In this document: positions 13,093 to 24,953 of the stretch, piece by piece
How the letters are laid out: every line of letters starts with the position of its first letter
Position numbering within the stretch: position 1 is the first letter of the stretch
NCBI GenBank assembly: GCA_008692225.1
Contig: VICG01000001.1
Coordinates: 1,910,501 to 1,974,500 of the forward strand
Direction: 5' to 3'
Length of the DNA: 64,000 nt
Source: Monilinia fructicola
Lineage: Eukaryota > Ascomycota > Leotiomycetes > Helotiales > Sclerotiniaceae
The notes under the pieces: generated by a model
Database searches by the model: none
Seen by the model: the letters and a program-made list of their open reading frames with translations, nothing else
What the model was told of the DNA's origin: nothing
Program-made: the position numbers and the translations under genes

Positions 13093-13114
13093 ACAGTACA
13101 GTACAGTACAGTAC
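13093..13114. repeat. (CAGTA)4 pentamer run
   Basis: Four perfect CAGTA units, forming overlapping TACAGTAC motifs. The same TAC[A/T]GTA core is scattered through other intergenic parts of this window (see findings). Confidence 0.9.
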
Positions 13115-15478
13115 CATCCACACCCATTGACCAAAAGCCCTGCAGCTTGTGAGAACATACCTCTCTTGAGTCTAACGAATAGACCTCCATCTTATTCTAG
13201 ACTCAGTCATCCCGTTATCAAATTCCTAGATAGGTACAGATTACTGACAGTGACTAGACAATCAGCGTAGTCAGCGTAATCAGATCAGCCCAACCAAGTG
13301 CAATTAGTTTACTTAACCGAACAACCTGGGAAGCCTTTGATTGTACAGAGTAGGTAATTGGCGGTGAAGGGGTAGGAGGACTCATGTGAAAAATAAAAGC
13401 ATGAAGGAACCTATTGAACCCCAATATTTCGTTCAGTACAGTAATGGGTCCTAGAATTATCTTTCTCTCCTCATCCCTATTGGGTAACTAGAGTAGAGAG
13501 AGACATCGCCATGTGGCATTTAGGTCTGTGCCTTTCCAACACTGTGGTTACAGTAGAACTAGAACTGTAAGCAAACCCCATTCCGTTCTAAAATCCAACA
13601 CGTTTGGATAGTTCTAGCCTCCCTCCAGTAGAACCTAGCCACTTCAAAACTGCGCTTGTCACAGTTGCATATCACACCATGAACTTAAATGCTTGCAATT
13701 GTGTGACCCACGTGTCAGATCTCTCACCAGATTGATCCCCCAACCTTGGTATGAATAAGATTATTGAAAGAGAGCAACAACAAATCGGTGTTTACTTACT
13801 TGATTCTGTCCTCATGATCATTGAGTCTGAATCGTTGCGAAGCTTGTTCTTCGTAAAAGGATTGGAAGCGAGACACACCAATCTAGCAGGGCCGCATTGT
13901 GGCAATAATAGCCCAAGCCAAGGAGGATTCAAGCCTCAAAAAAGTAATATCTTTGATTTTCTTCATCGCGGCTCCTTCACATTATTGTTGGTGGGGTGTA
14001 TTGTGGTGAATCGAGGTAAAGGCTCTTGGTATTGCATCGCATACGGAGTGTATTCCATCGAATTGGTATGCCAGAAGCCACTGGCTAATTTATCTATCCT
14101 GCCGCCATCACAAGTGGATCTGTACCCTATCATCATTTTAGAGCTGAGCGTTTGGTCTGCAGATATCAACAGAAATAGATGCCAATGACTTGTCAGCATT
14201 GACATGTAAAGCAATCCCTCACCTTAGAAGATAATCACTCTGTCAAGTCGTGGTCTATCTCAGTAGCTTCGTGCTGGATGGCAATGACTTGGCATGTCGC
14301 GTATCGTCGGCTTTTCAGCCCGTCTTCTCTCTTTCTAGATGATACTATCCGCATGACCATTCTGTATAACTATCGACGTTTCGGGCTCGTGGAAGTCCAG
14401 TGCACAGTTTCGTGGGCACATCGACAGTTTTGTTGAAAGGATACATCCAAAGCTGCGAACAATGTGTGAAGAGGGAAGTTCTCAATGGCATTAAATGAAG
14501 CCAAAATGTTGGGTACCATGTAATCACACCAGTGCGGGGTATCATATACGATAGTAATCTTACCTAGTTGTTCCTGCCGAAATGCACTTAGTTGTGTAAC
14601 AGTTGACTGCAAATCATCGAGTGGAGAAGTCTCCGGTATCCATTTGTGAACATCTCGAATGTGCTATTGTCAAGAATAGGCAAGAAAAACACAATGCATA
14701 ACTTCGTGGAATTATATCACATCAGTAAAAATGATTTCACTTTCTGACAGACCTGCGAGGAATCTGATGTATTCACAGCGACACAGAATCATTATTGGAA
14801 CATCTTCCCTTCATTAGCAGTCAACATCCACAAGAGTAGAATGGCATGACAAAGAGTACAAGAGGTTTTCTTCTATCTCTCTTGTTGTTCATCTAAAGAC
14901 AATGTTATCAAACGTCTCATGGACGCGGGGCAGTTCACCGATCCATGTTGAATCTGGTAGGCCGAGACCTGACCGCACCACCTCTCAAGATCTCATGGAC
15001 AATTAAGAATGTAACTGAAGAGTATGTACCACCACACCTCACGCTGAAACACCGGATGATGGTGATACCAGAGGTAGGTAACACAAAGGAGCGGCCCGCA
15101 TCAGAAGGCATTGCAGCAATCCCGAACGTTGCAATCAGAAAGTTATGTAGCAAGTCGAGATAGACGTTGTCATAATCTACTTATTTTGCTTCGTATTTCA
15201 TTATTGGAGGATTGACGCTTTTTGAATGGTTGGTATAATCATGTTGTGTGATGAACACATATCTTTGGGGAGTGGGATAGCTATATGATACGAGGTTTGT
15301 GATGTTTCTTTACGGTGAAATGGTGATAGGGAGGAGTGCTGTAAGGATTAAGGAGTGTGGTAGATAGAGATGAGTGAAACCTGCACAGTGGTATGACCTC
15401 CTCCATGCTTACTTATGGATAGGGTTAGATAAATGGAGCCTGTTGTTGATTCAATGGTCAGGAGAGAAAATATTTATA

Positions 15479-16605
15479 CTAAATGGATGTATAAAAGTTA
15501 ACGTTTATACAACACATATCTACGAAGTCGAATTTCTTACCGCCCCTATGAAATCTCTCAAAAAACAACCGCCTGCCATTCTCAGCCCATGCATTTTTCT
15601 CAAACGTATTCGCATATTGAGAAAAGAAAGATACGACTTCTTTTAATGTGTCATCGTGGGCCATAACAACCAATACTTCATCCGATCCGTCGGCTTCCAT
15701 TACTTTCTCAATCGTTTTCTCTGCCTCATCTATGTCGTGAGCTACCCCTCTTTCATCCTCCACTCGCGCTATGGCGTAAAAACGTTTCTCTCTATCATCA
15801 TCACGAAGAAGAGGCTCGAACAATGAGCCTGGACAGCTTGCGCCGCGATTCTGAAGGGGATTTGGTGTGATGGAGGTAGGAATTGGATGATAAGGCGAAG
15901 GTCTAAATTCCCTTCCTTGGTGGCATGAGTCACCTCCCATGAATATATAAGAGTTTGGATTTGTTGTTACCCTAGCAAGTGCACACATGTGACCTGCAGC
16001 ATGATCAGGACTATCAAGTAAACAGAATGAGCCATCTTCGAAGTAATCAAAAGCGTTAAAACGACCAATCTTGAGTCCAGAGTCGAAAGATATCTCGCGG
16101 AGTTCACGACCGCTATAATTGCTTTCAAGGATAGGGGAGGATTTATTGGAGGGATAGTCGAGAGCTAACGATTGTTTGAAACCTGGGCCGACAATCAAAG
16201 CAGTGAATTCGTCGAATGTACTACGATCACCGGTATGATCCCAATGCCAATAACTCCAGATGATGGCTTCGATATTAGCAACTGAGACTCCATGTTCTTC
16301 TAGCTGTTCAAGTACACCCTTTTGGACGATAACTTCCCAGCCGCCATCTTTGATGCGCTTGGTAATACTGGGTGTGAGGTTTTCCCAGTCCCTACGCACA
16401 CCAAGATCGAAGAGGAGAGAGCGAGAAGAGGGGTTCTCAATGAGAAACGAATATGCCGGAATAGAAAGTGGGTGTGTCCTCGAATAGCGGGGGCGACAAA
16501 CCCGGAGAGAGGGATGCCGGATATGTGAGTAGTAGTATCGATAATGCGAAAACTTACAGTGGCAGAAGAGGGAGGGATATTGAAATTGGGTGCTGATTTC
16601 GACAT
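15479..16605 (-). CDS. MBL-fold lactonase-like metallohydrolase (possibly inactive)
   Basis: A fungal metallo-beta-lactamase-fold protein of the quorum-lactonase-like type, about 375 aa. It begins MSKSAPNF, with FRIIDTTTHISGIPLSGF near the N-terminus, then PAYSFLIENP, LLFDLGVRRDWENL, the metal-binding region SYWHWDHTGD, LDSPDHAAGHMCALA, YIFMGGDSCHQG and MAHDDTL. Two oddities are visible. First, the frame slips between about 16461 and 16480 (one base short, probably a T in the CACTTT run), so the N-terminal 45 residues lie in a different frame from the rest. Second, the first His of HxHxDH is Tyr (codon TAT, 16250-16252), where the family has SHWHWDH. A possible last intron (GTAAGA...TTTAG, about 15474-15537) would give a shorter C-terminus. 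Loss of the ligand plus the frameshift may mean a pseudogene, but the frameshift alone may be a sequence error. Confidence 0.78.
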
Positions 16606-17647
16606 CCATGGATACTTAAAATAACATTCAAGGAGTCATTTTGTAAGTAGAAGAAATGTATTGTCGACCAGTCTTACACAAACTTTTGTGACAAAAGACT
16701 ATAGCAGGTTGAGGAAGTGATCGTTTTGCACTACTGTACACGTTCTTAACGATCATCCTGACGTCACGAATATCAAATACAATCTAAACTCTATAGATGT
16801 GGCATTTGATGGCGAAACGTTCTACCTAGCTCCAGAATGAGCAATCAATGAATAAACACAGCCTGGAGTGTGGAGAATAGCGTGACGCCAACAGATATAG
16901 GTAAACATATTGATACTTGTATCAGTTTGAAATGACTCAAGACATGAGTAATAGTCATGATCATGATGTGTAAGGGACACTCTCAGGATTTTCCATACCC
17001 AAATTAGACAGAATTGAGAAAGGTGAATGCTGCTTGGCGAACTGAAACAATGTTAGTGTAAATGAAGAGTTCGTTGATGACCTCGGGAGGGCTTTTTTCC
17101 AAAATTAACCTTGGAAAGGCTAGCTAATCACAAGAGAAATTTGGAAATTACATGCCAGTCAGTAGTTTGAAGCCACGACTGCGAGCGAATTGGTTGTGGA
17201 GAGAGCAAAGTTGAAGTCTCCGACTAGTTGAAGTCTACCTGATATTCAATAAATATTAAATTCACCCAATCAATTAATCGGTTCACTTCTTCATACGCAT
17301 TAAAATTCTCAGCTAAGCATTATACAGTAAAACAAAGGTGTGACTTTATTATTATTGGCCCTGCAGGCGAAGTCCGGTTGATCTAGTTAGAACAATAGCA
17401 CAAGGGCAGGCAGTAGCTTCCCCCGGCTGGAATCACAAACTTTTTGAAATAAATTTATTTCTGCAACTTTTAACTGTCAAGGTGTGTTCGCGATTAAATC
17501 AAAAAATCTGGTCTATATTCCAATCCTCTTCTTCAGTTTACACAGATCATCAATCATATATCATATAAGACATATCCCACATAACATACAACGTACAACA
17601 TATAACACATACCATATACCATATACCATATACAACAATACTTCAAG
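16606..17647. other. Intergenic between divergent genes
   Basis: About 1 kb separating the MBL gene (-) from the phosphoribosyltransferase gene (+), so it holds both promoters. The last 120 bases before the ATG carry runs of ATATACC/CATATA, typical of an AT-rich leader. I see no other gene here. Confidence 0.6.
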
Positions 17648-18440
17648 ATGGTCGTCAAAGAATATGTGACCTATAACCAGGTATGCGGAATACAGAATAC
17701 AGAGGCTCAAATGCCCCTCATTACCCCTCCGTGCAGAGCGCACATTGACAGCCGTTTATTAGGTCCACAAACTTTGTCAAGAAGCCGCACCACGTATTCT
17801 GGAGGAATTCCAACCTCAACTCATGATCGCCATTGGTGGTGGTGGATATGTTCCAGCTCGTATCCTTCGTTCGTTTTTAAAACAACCCGGAAGTCCTAAT
17901 ATTCCTATCCAAGCTATTGGCCTATCGCTCTACGAACAACTTCCTTCCACACACCCATCCGCCTCAAATACACCAGGAGAAGTTGAGCAAGTGGGAACCA
18001 AAGTCACTAGAACTCAATGGTTAGATTTGAACAGCTTGGGCAACATGGAGAACTTGGTCGGAAAGAGGATCTTGATTGTCGATGAAGTCGATGATACCAG
18101 AACAACTTTGGAGTATGCTGTTAAGGAATTGGAGAAGGATGTTGAGCTCGCTAGACAGAAGTTGGGTGGTGAAGGAGAGAAGACTGTTTTCTCTGTTTTT
18201 GTATTACATGTGAGTAATTTCTGGGATTGGAATATGCGATTCATCAGAGGAAGATTACTAACATATCGGCGTCAATAGAACAAGAACAAGGAAAAGAAGG
18301 GTACACTCCCAGAGGATATGTTGAAGGATAACAGATATCTTGCCGCAAGAACCGTGGAGGATGTATGGATTTGTTATCCTTGGGAAGCTCAGGATATTGA
18401 AGAGCATGATGAGTTTGCTCGCAAACAATCTTCTCAATAG
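17648..18440 (+). CDS. XPT1: Xanthine phosphoribosyltransferase (purine salvage)
   Basis: Type I phosphoribosyltransferase predicted to convert xanthine (and possibly other purine bases) plus PRPP to the nucleotide, in the cytosol. Three exons: 17648-17680 (MVVKEYVTYNQ), 17763-18209 and 18279-18440, giving 213 aa, close to the length of yeast Xpt1. Visible marks are IGGGGYVPARILRSFL near the N-terminus, the PRPP-binding motif RILIVDEVDDTRTTLEYA, and the C-terminal YLAARTVEDVWICYPWEA that closes the active site in this family. Intron 2 carries a good branch site (TACTAAC) 20 bases before its AG. The frame is intact throughout. Confidence 0.92.
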
Positions 18441-19066
18441 ATTTTCATCTTGTATATAGACTTATCTACCAGGTAATTAATGGCCAAACAATCAAAAGAA
18501 AGTAAAATGCACATATCCGTCTTTTCCGTCACTCCCTTGCCATGAGAAACATATCATAGGAGCAAAAATCATATCGTGATAATTTATTATTCTTCTGTCA
18601 TCCGTGGATCCTCTCATTCATCCTGTGATTTCTGTCATTGAACAAAAAAGCCTATCAGGAAATTTCATGGGCTCCTTATCTTATCTTAGCGCCGAGGTGG
18701 AAGTCTCAAAAGGTGCGGCGGGGTACATATAAATCACAGATTCATCAGCAAGTGGATTGGTGGATGCAGCAAGCGGATGATACTTCGGAGAATCTATCAG
18801 CACGCAAGTTTTGATGAAAAATGTCAATTTGACACGATTCCAATCCTGACCAACATACTAGATACACTAGTTGATACCATAGAGTATAATAGGATGAATT
18901 ACTCACGTATCAAATATGGAGCTCCCAACAGTTGGTTTCACCGGCTAAAAGATCATATATAACCTTGGAAGCTCCATTTACTGCAGTTCGAGCTTCTGGT
19001 ATTCTGATATTGCTACGATCTTGTCTCTATAGCTGTCACCAATCGCCTCAGTTTACTTTTACAATC
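18441..19066. other. Intergenic, no gene recognised
   Basis: About 0.6 kb holding the 3' end of the phosphoribosyltransferase transcript and the promoter of the dehydrogenase, both on the + strand. An upstream in-frame extension of the dehydrogenase exists from 18932, but the first family-like residues start at 19067. Confidence 0.55.
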
Positions 19067-20406
19067 ATGGGTGAAGCTCCAAGACCAAGAGAGCATATCT
19101 TATGCCTTCTCCCCATCCCCGAAGACCCGAAGATTTTGAATAGACTTCGTCGAAAGTATGATGTAGAATTCACATACAAACAGGTAATCACTGGTGCAGG
19201 AGAGCCTGAGATTCCAGATGGTAAGCTTCTCCTTCAATCCCTCTTCAATTGCTCAATATCCACCCAAATAAAAGTCCTGATTATCTTGCTCCGTTCCCTC
19301 AGAAACTTGGCTCAATGCTACCATACTCGTAACACTCTGGACTCTCCCACCTTCGGCAGAAAAGGCTAAAAACCTCAAACTCATTCATCTGATTCAGCGC
19401 CGGCGCAGATAAAGTGAGTAACACTCCTGTGTGGAAGGAAACCAAGATTCCTATCACAAATTCGTCTGGTGTGCATGGACCTCAAATATCAGAATGGGTT
19501 ATTTTGCAGATATTGAGCCATTCGCATAAGGAGAAGATCATGGTGGAGTGGCAGAAGAAACATATATGGGGAAGTTCCAAGGAACTGGGTGCATTGAGGG
19601 ATTCTGTAGGGCAAAGATTGGGTGTGCTGGGATATGGAGCGATTGGAAGACAGGGTATGTTAGAATTTTCTCATTTGGATTATGGTAGATATGGATTGGG
19701 ATGAGTGTAGATGGATTCGTTCTTGAACATTCAAATGAATTGGAAACATCAAATCTGTTGGAGCAATGGGAGGCGATTTCCGGGGGAAAGCAAAGGAGAG
19801 ACCAATGCTGACTATGAAGCAGCTGCTCGGATCTCCAAAGCAATGGGCATGGACGTAATAGCCTATACAGCATCGCCCCGTCCTACTCCCGAATCTAGGA
19901 AGGATACCGGCAAGTATATCGTCCCGAATACTGGCGATCCCGATGGTCTCATCCCTTCTGCTTGGTACTCGGGACTTGACAAATCAAGTCTACACAACTT
20001 TCTCAGCCAAGATATCGACATCCTCCTAATTGCCGTCCCTCTAACTCCTCAAACCCGCCATTTTCTCTCTGCCCCCGAATTCGAAATACTGGGCTCCAAA
20101 ACAAACGCTTTCATTATAAACATTGCAAGAGGTGGTCTCATCAATCAAGAAGACCTAATCACGTATTTGAAGAAGCCGTTAAGTGCAGGTGGCTTGAGGG
20201 GTGCTGCATTAGATGTCACGGAGCCGGAACCACTCCCTGCGGATAGTGAGCTTTGGACTTTGGAGAATGTGGCGATTACACCGCATGTGAGTGGACTTGG
20301 AACGACCTATGCGGAGAGGAGTTTCGCGATCTTGGATGAAAACTTGGGAAATCTAGAGAGGGGCCGGAATTTGATCAATTTGGTGGATAGAAAAAAGGGG
20401 TATTAG
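19067..20406 (+). CDS. D-isomer-specific 2-hydroxyacid dehydrogenase
   Basis: NAD(P)-dependent oxidoreductase acting on a 2-keto/2-hydroxy acid; the exact substrate cannot be told from sequence. Exons 19067-19220, 19303-19654 and 19823-20406, about 362 aa. Marks: the substrate-domain stretch LKLIHLFSAGADK and NSSGVHGPQISEW; the nucleotide-binding GYGAIGRQ; then AARISKAMGMDVIAYTASPRP; and the catalytic set Arg in NIARGGLINQ, Glu in DVTEPEPLP, His in TPHVSGLGT. The frame jumps by one base at 19389-19395 (CATCTGATTCAGC; one base too many), exactly inside the conserved LIHLFSAG segment. Removing that base makes the three exons sum to a whole number of codons. I take this as a sequence error rather than true decay. 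The gene is convergent with GCN20 (140 bases apart). Confidence 0.85.
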
Positions 20407-20546
20407 GTATGAGGAGACGAATTTCACCGTGGAAATATCAAACAGAAAAGAATCTCAGAACTATAAACCATGACCAAACTTCCGTATCAGGACTTGAATT
20501 AGATCATGTCGACTTTATTGACACCCCATGAAAGTTTATATGCGTC

Positions 20547-22794
20547 CTAATGAGCCTGCACAACACCATTTGCATCTGCCTGTTCCGTAATTCTTTTCTT
20601 ATACGCCTGTACATCTCCAGGGAATTTCTCCACCGTTCCGTTATCACAAACCCAAAGACTTGTGCATACCGTCTGCAACATCGTAACGTCGTGACTAACC
20701 ATCAACACACCGCCTTGGAATGCATTCAACGCTTGACTCAGCGCATCCATAGCTTCAATATCCAAGTGGTTGGAAGGTTCATCGAGAACGAGGATATGTG
20801 GGTTTTGTAAAGAGAGACAGGCGAAGGCGACACGGGATTTTTGACCTCCGGATAGAAGTTCCATCTTTTGAAGACCAGTCATACCAGTTATACCGAAGGC
20901 ACCAAGGTGGCGACGGTATTCTTCATCGGTTTTCCCGGGGTATGTTTTGGTCATGAAGCCGACGGCACTAGTGGTCAGATCGAGAGCGTCGACGTGATGT
21001 TGGGCGAAGAAACCGATGCGGAGTCGAGGATTTTGAGAGATCAGTCCTCCAGTGGGTGAGAGCTTACCGATGAGGAGTTTGAGAACAGTGGTCTTACCAG
21101 CTCCGTTAGGTCCAACAATACCGATTCGAGAGTCGAGTTGGACATCGAGGTCGACGTTGCGGAGTAGAGGTTTGTCGGGAGTATAGCCGAAGGAGACATC
21201 GGTCATTTGGACAATTGGAGGTGAGAGTTTTTCTACCTCGGGGAATTTGAAATGAACAGTATAGACGGATTCGGGGGCTTCGAGAATTGGCATCTTTTCC
21301 AGTTTCTTGATACGTGACTGCGCTTCCGAGGACTTGGCGGCATTGTAACGGAATTTGTCGATGAATGCTTGAAGATGGGCACGTTGTACCATTTGATTCT
21401 CGTATTCTCGTTGGGCAGTCTTGCGACGTTCTTCCTTTGTAGCATAGAAAGATTCGAAGTTGGCACCCTTGTAGTAGTCGAGACGCTCGGAGTGTTGATG
21501 AATGATATCGGTTGCAACTTCGTTTAGGAATGCTCTGTCGTGAGAAACTACCAAAACTGTACTTGGATATCCTTGCAGATAATTGGCAAGGAAAGTAATA
21601 GAAGGGACGTCCAACATGTTAGAAGGTTCATCAAGAAGTAAGAGATCAGGTTCACAGAACAGGGCTCTAGCCAATGCCAAACGCATACGCCAACCTCCGG
21701 AGAATGTCTTGGTAGCAAATTGTTGTCGTTCAGGCGAGAAACCCAGACCTGCCAAGATGGTTGCAGCTCGTGATTCGGCTTTATCAGACTCCATTTCTGC
21801 AAGCTTGCCCTGGATATCACCCAAGGTCTGATCGAGACCCTCGCGCTCTTTGTCAAGCTTTTCTGCTTGTTCAGAAGTATCAGCCATAGAAGATCGCTCT
21901 GCTTCCAAATCTGTGAGTTGCTTGGTGATCTTGATTTGTTCTGCCAGTAGATGTTTCCGCCATACATCGGCATCAAGGACAGCTTGTAACGCAGGTGTAT
22001 CATCTCCACTAATCTCTTGCTCGACGTGAAGAATGGAAATATGAGTTGGTACCGCTAATTCTCTTCTCGCCAAAGCTCTCAAGAGAGTAGATTTTCCGAT
22101 ACCGTTCTGACCAACTAAACCATATCTTCGACCATAAGCTAAGGTGAGATTTGTATCTGACAAAATTCTCAAACCACCAATTGAAACATCGATGTTGTCC
22201 ACCTTGATGTCTTTTGCTCTTTGTTTGATTGCCTGTTCCCAGCTGCAAAGGGTTGACTGCCATGAAGAACTCTTCATAGGATTGGGCATCATCGGGTTGA
22301 TTGATAAGTTTAGAAGCCTCATATTCGACAGCTTTGAACTCCTTCTTGCTTTGCTTGGCAGCAATTTTTCTTTCAGCTTTCTCTAACTTCTTCCTATCAA
22401 CTCTCGACTCTACTTTTCTAACATTTGCAGATTCTAGATCAACACCTCCAAGAGACACACCCAAGGTAGATGACATATTCCGCTGGGCCCCAACTTGGAT
22501 GGCTTGATCTAGTCGTTTGGCAGCAGAGGAAATTTGCTTATTTTGTCCATTACCATCGAATTTCTGTACCCATTTGTCCACTAGTTGATGGATCTTTGAT
22601 TTGTTCTCTGGGCTTGGATCTCCAGATGCTGATATCAACAGTGCTGAGATAGAAGCTGCTGCTTCTGCTAGAGGAGATGGGCCATTCTGGTCTGCCTCTA
22701 CATATGCATTTGATGCATGGGTCAAGTACCCAACAGAATATTCCGATAGGACCGGATCGATATTTGGTAAGAAGGTCTTTATTTCGGCCTCCAT
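20547..22794 (-). CDS. GCN20: ABCF ATPase, GCN20 type
   Basis: Cytosolic ABC protein without membrane domains. In yeast, Gcn20 with Gcn1 couples ribosomes to the eIF2-alpha kinase Gcn2 during amino-acid starvation. A single exon of about 748 aa matches yeast Gcn20 in length. The N-terminal domain (about 200 residues, ending QINPL-type NPLQLG, preceded by VESRVDRKKLEKAERKIA and EYEASKLINQ) is characteristic of GCN20. ABC1 has Walker A GQNGIGKST, signature FSGGWRMRLALARAL and Walker B LLLLDEPSNMLD. ABC2 has GPNGAGKTT, LSGGQKSRVAFA and LVLDEPSNHLD. I chose the ATG at 22794 (MEAEIKTFLP). The frame breaks at 22212-22215, where an A-run of four (minus strand) should be three to keep NQTKSKDIKVD. 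This is one extra base in a homopolymer, probably an error. The gene is divergent from tubulin. Confidence 0.92.
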
Positions 22795-23172
22795 GGTGAA
22801 CAATATGCTCCAGAGAGTAAAATATCAGTTTACTACTGTCAACAAAGCGACTCTCTACAAGTATTGACTGGGGGATATCCGAATCAGTGGTAAATGAATT
22901 GCCTCACAAATTCGATTCGCAAGTTAAGCTTCACGTGATTTACGTTATTCCGTTGTCCGACCTACTAACCCCTTTAGTAGATTAGCTTCCCGCTAGTGTG
23001 ATATTTGTTTACGAATGGCTCCTTCCTAGCGGTGAACAACAAACTCCACTATCCACAAGGACATCTCAGCAATCCTTAACCTCTTACTTTCTCTATCTAC
23101 AACCTCGACTTCTCAATATCCAAACTACCATACTTTAACACCTCAACACAAGATCCTAAATCTACCTTCAAA
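22795..23172. promoter_or_regulatory. Shared divergent promoter of GCN20 and beta-tubulin
   Basis: 378 bases between the two start codons, so both promoters must lie here. A perfect palindrome TCACGTGA occurs at 22931-22938. This is a CACGTG E-box, the class bound by bHLH factors such as Cbf1 in yeast. The tubulin side is rich in CT and CAA, as is common in highly expressed fungal genes. The site's function is inferred only. Confidence 0.6.
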
Positions 23173-24953
23173 ATGCGTGAGATTGTACGTATCTCTCTCT
23201 TCTCATCTGCAGCTTCAACTGCTCTGTTCAGAACGCGTCGACTTTACCCCTGAAAAGCACCCCACTATATATTTTTTAAAAGTATTATATCGCTGACCAA
23301 GGGACTTTTCAATCTACAGGTTCATCTTCAAACCGGTCAATGTGTAAGTCAACTCACTCCAATCTATTCAATTTAGCTTTGCTGATGTTCTGCTCAGGGT
23401 AACCAAATTGGTGCTGCTTTCTGGTACGAAATCTCGATTTTGCGAAAGCTCTGCTTGGCGATGTCCTGGAATCCAGTACTGAACATTGTATAGGCAAACT
23501 ATCTCTGGCGAGCACGGTCTTGATGGCTCTGGTGTGTAAGTAATACCGCAATACTCTGCCATATTTTGGACGTTTCTGATATTGTTTATTTATAGCTACA
23601 ATGGTACCTCCGACCTCCAACTTGAGCGTATGAACGTCTACTTCAACGAGGTATATATGCACATTCTCGACAATACAAAATCACTCCGCTAACAACTGGA
23701 AGGCTTCCGGCAACAAGTATGTTCCCCGTGCCGTTCTCGTCGATTTGGAGCCAGGTACCATGGACGCTGTCCGTGCCGGTCCTTTTCGGTCAACTCTTCC
23801 GCCCCGATAACTTCGTCTTCGGTCAATCCGGTGCTGGTAACAACTGGGCTAAGGGTCATTACACTGAGGGTGCTGAGCTTGTTGACCAAGTTCTTGATGT
23901 TGTTCGTCGTGAAGCTGAAGGCTGTGACTGCCTTCAAGGTTTCCAAATCACCCACTCTCTCGGTGGTGGAACTGGTGCCGGTATGGGTACGCTTTTGATC
24001 TCCAAGATCCGTGAGGAGTTCCCCGATCGTATGATGGCTACCTTTTCTGTCGTTCCATCGCCAAAGGTTTCCGATACCGTTGTCGAGCCATATAACGCTA
24101 CCCTCTCCGTTCATCAATTGGTAGAAAACTCTGATGCAACCTTCTGTATCGATAACGAGGCTCTTTACGACATCTGCATGAGAACCTTGAAGCTCAGCAA
24201 CCCATCCTACGGAGATCTTAACCACTTGGTTTCTGCTGTCATGTCCGGTGTTACCACCTGTCTCCGTTTCCCTGGTCAACTTAACTCAGATCTCCGAAAG
24301 TTGGCTGTTAACATGGTTCCATTCCCACGTCTCCATTTCTTCATGGTTGGATTTGCTCCTTTGACCAGCCGTGGTGCACACTCTTTCCGTGCTGTTACCG
24401 TTCCAGAGTTGACTCAACAAATGTACGACCCTAAGAACATGATGGCCGCTTCCGATTTCCGTAACGGTCGTTACTTGACCTGCTCTGCTATCTTGTAAGT
24501 TTACTCTACTGCCTTCTCGGTCATCATACAGCCCGCATATACTAATACTTTTTCTGCAGCCGTGGTAAGGTTTCCATGAAAGAGGTCGAGGACCAAATGC
24601 GCAATGTCCAAAACAAGAACTCTTCTTACTTCGTTGAGTGGATCCCTAACAACGTCCAAACCGCCCTTTGCTCGATTCCTCCACGTGGTCTTAAGATGTC
24701 TTCCACCTTCGTCGGTAACTCGACCTCTATCCAAGAACTCTTCAAGCGTGTTGGTGATCAATTCACTGCTATGTTCCGAAGAAAGGCTTTCTTGCATTGG
24801 TACACTGGTGAGGGTATGGACGAGATGGAGTTCACTGAGGCTGAGTCCAACATGAACGATTTGGTTTCCGAGTACCAACAATACCAGGATGCCTCCATCT
24901 CCGAGGGAGAGGAGGAGTATGAAGAGGAGGCCCCAATCGAGGGCGAGGAATAG
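23173..24953 (+). CDS. TUB2: Beta-tubulin, carrying Ala at codon 198
   Basis: The beta subunit of microtubules and the target of benzimidazole fungicides. Seven exons: 23173-23184, 23320-23343, 23398-23423, 23494-23535, 23596-23650, 23703-24494, 24560-24953. They code for 447 aa, the usual length for ascomycetes. MREI, the [12 protein letters not shown] loop and the acidic tail [16 protein letters not shown] are present. Introns after codons 4 and 12, and those interrupting codons 21 and 35, are in the usual fungal positions. Codon 198 is GCA = Ala (24136-24138), in [15 protein letters not shown] where the family has NSDETF; Phe167 and Phe200 are unchanged. Exon 6 contains one surplus T (TTTT at 23783-23786, in the codons for GPFGQLF) which breaks the frame. 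Removing it gives exactly 448 codons. Because the gene is essential, I read this as a sequence error. Confidence 0.95.

Larger units (their letters stand above)
12330..15478. other. Intergenic; possible unrecognised coding remnants
   Basis: This is the region upstream of the antiporter, with a (TTAG)8 run at 12921-12952 and a (CAGTA) run at 13093-13114. On the minus strand, translations around 14345-14660 (a Trp/Tyr-rich piece with DTPHWCDYMVPNILASFNAI) and 14935-15160 look protein-like but are separated by stops, and I cannot assign them. An open frame at 13751-14188 (+, 145 codons) has no recognisable domain. These may be remnants of decayed genes; evidence is weak. Confidence 0.35.

Noticed and set aside
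22795..22803. Upstream extension of the GCN20 frame
   Set aside because: It begins at a TTG codon; the ATG at 22794 gives the family N-terminus.
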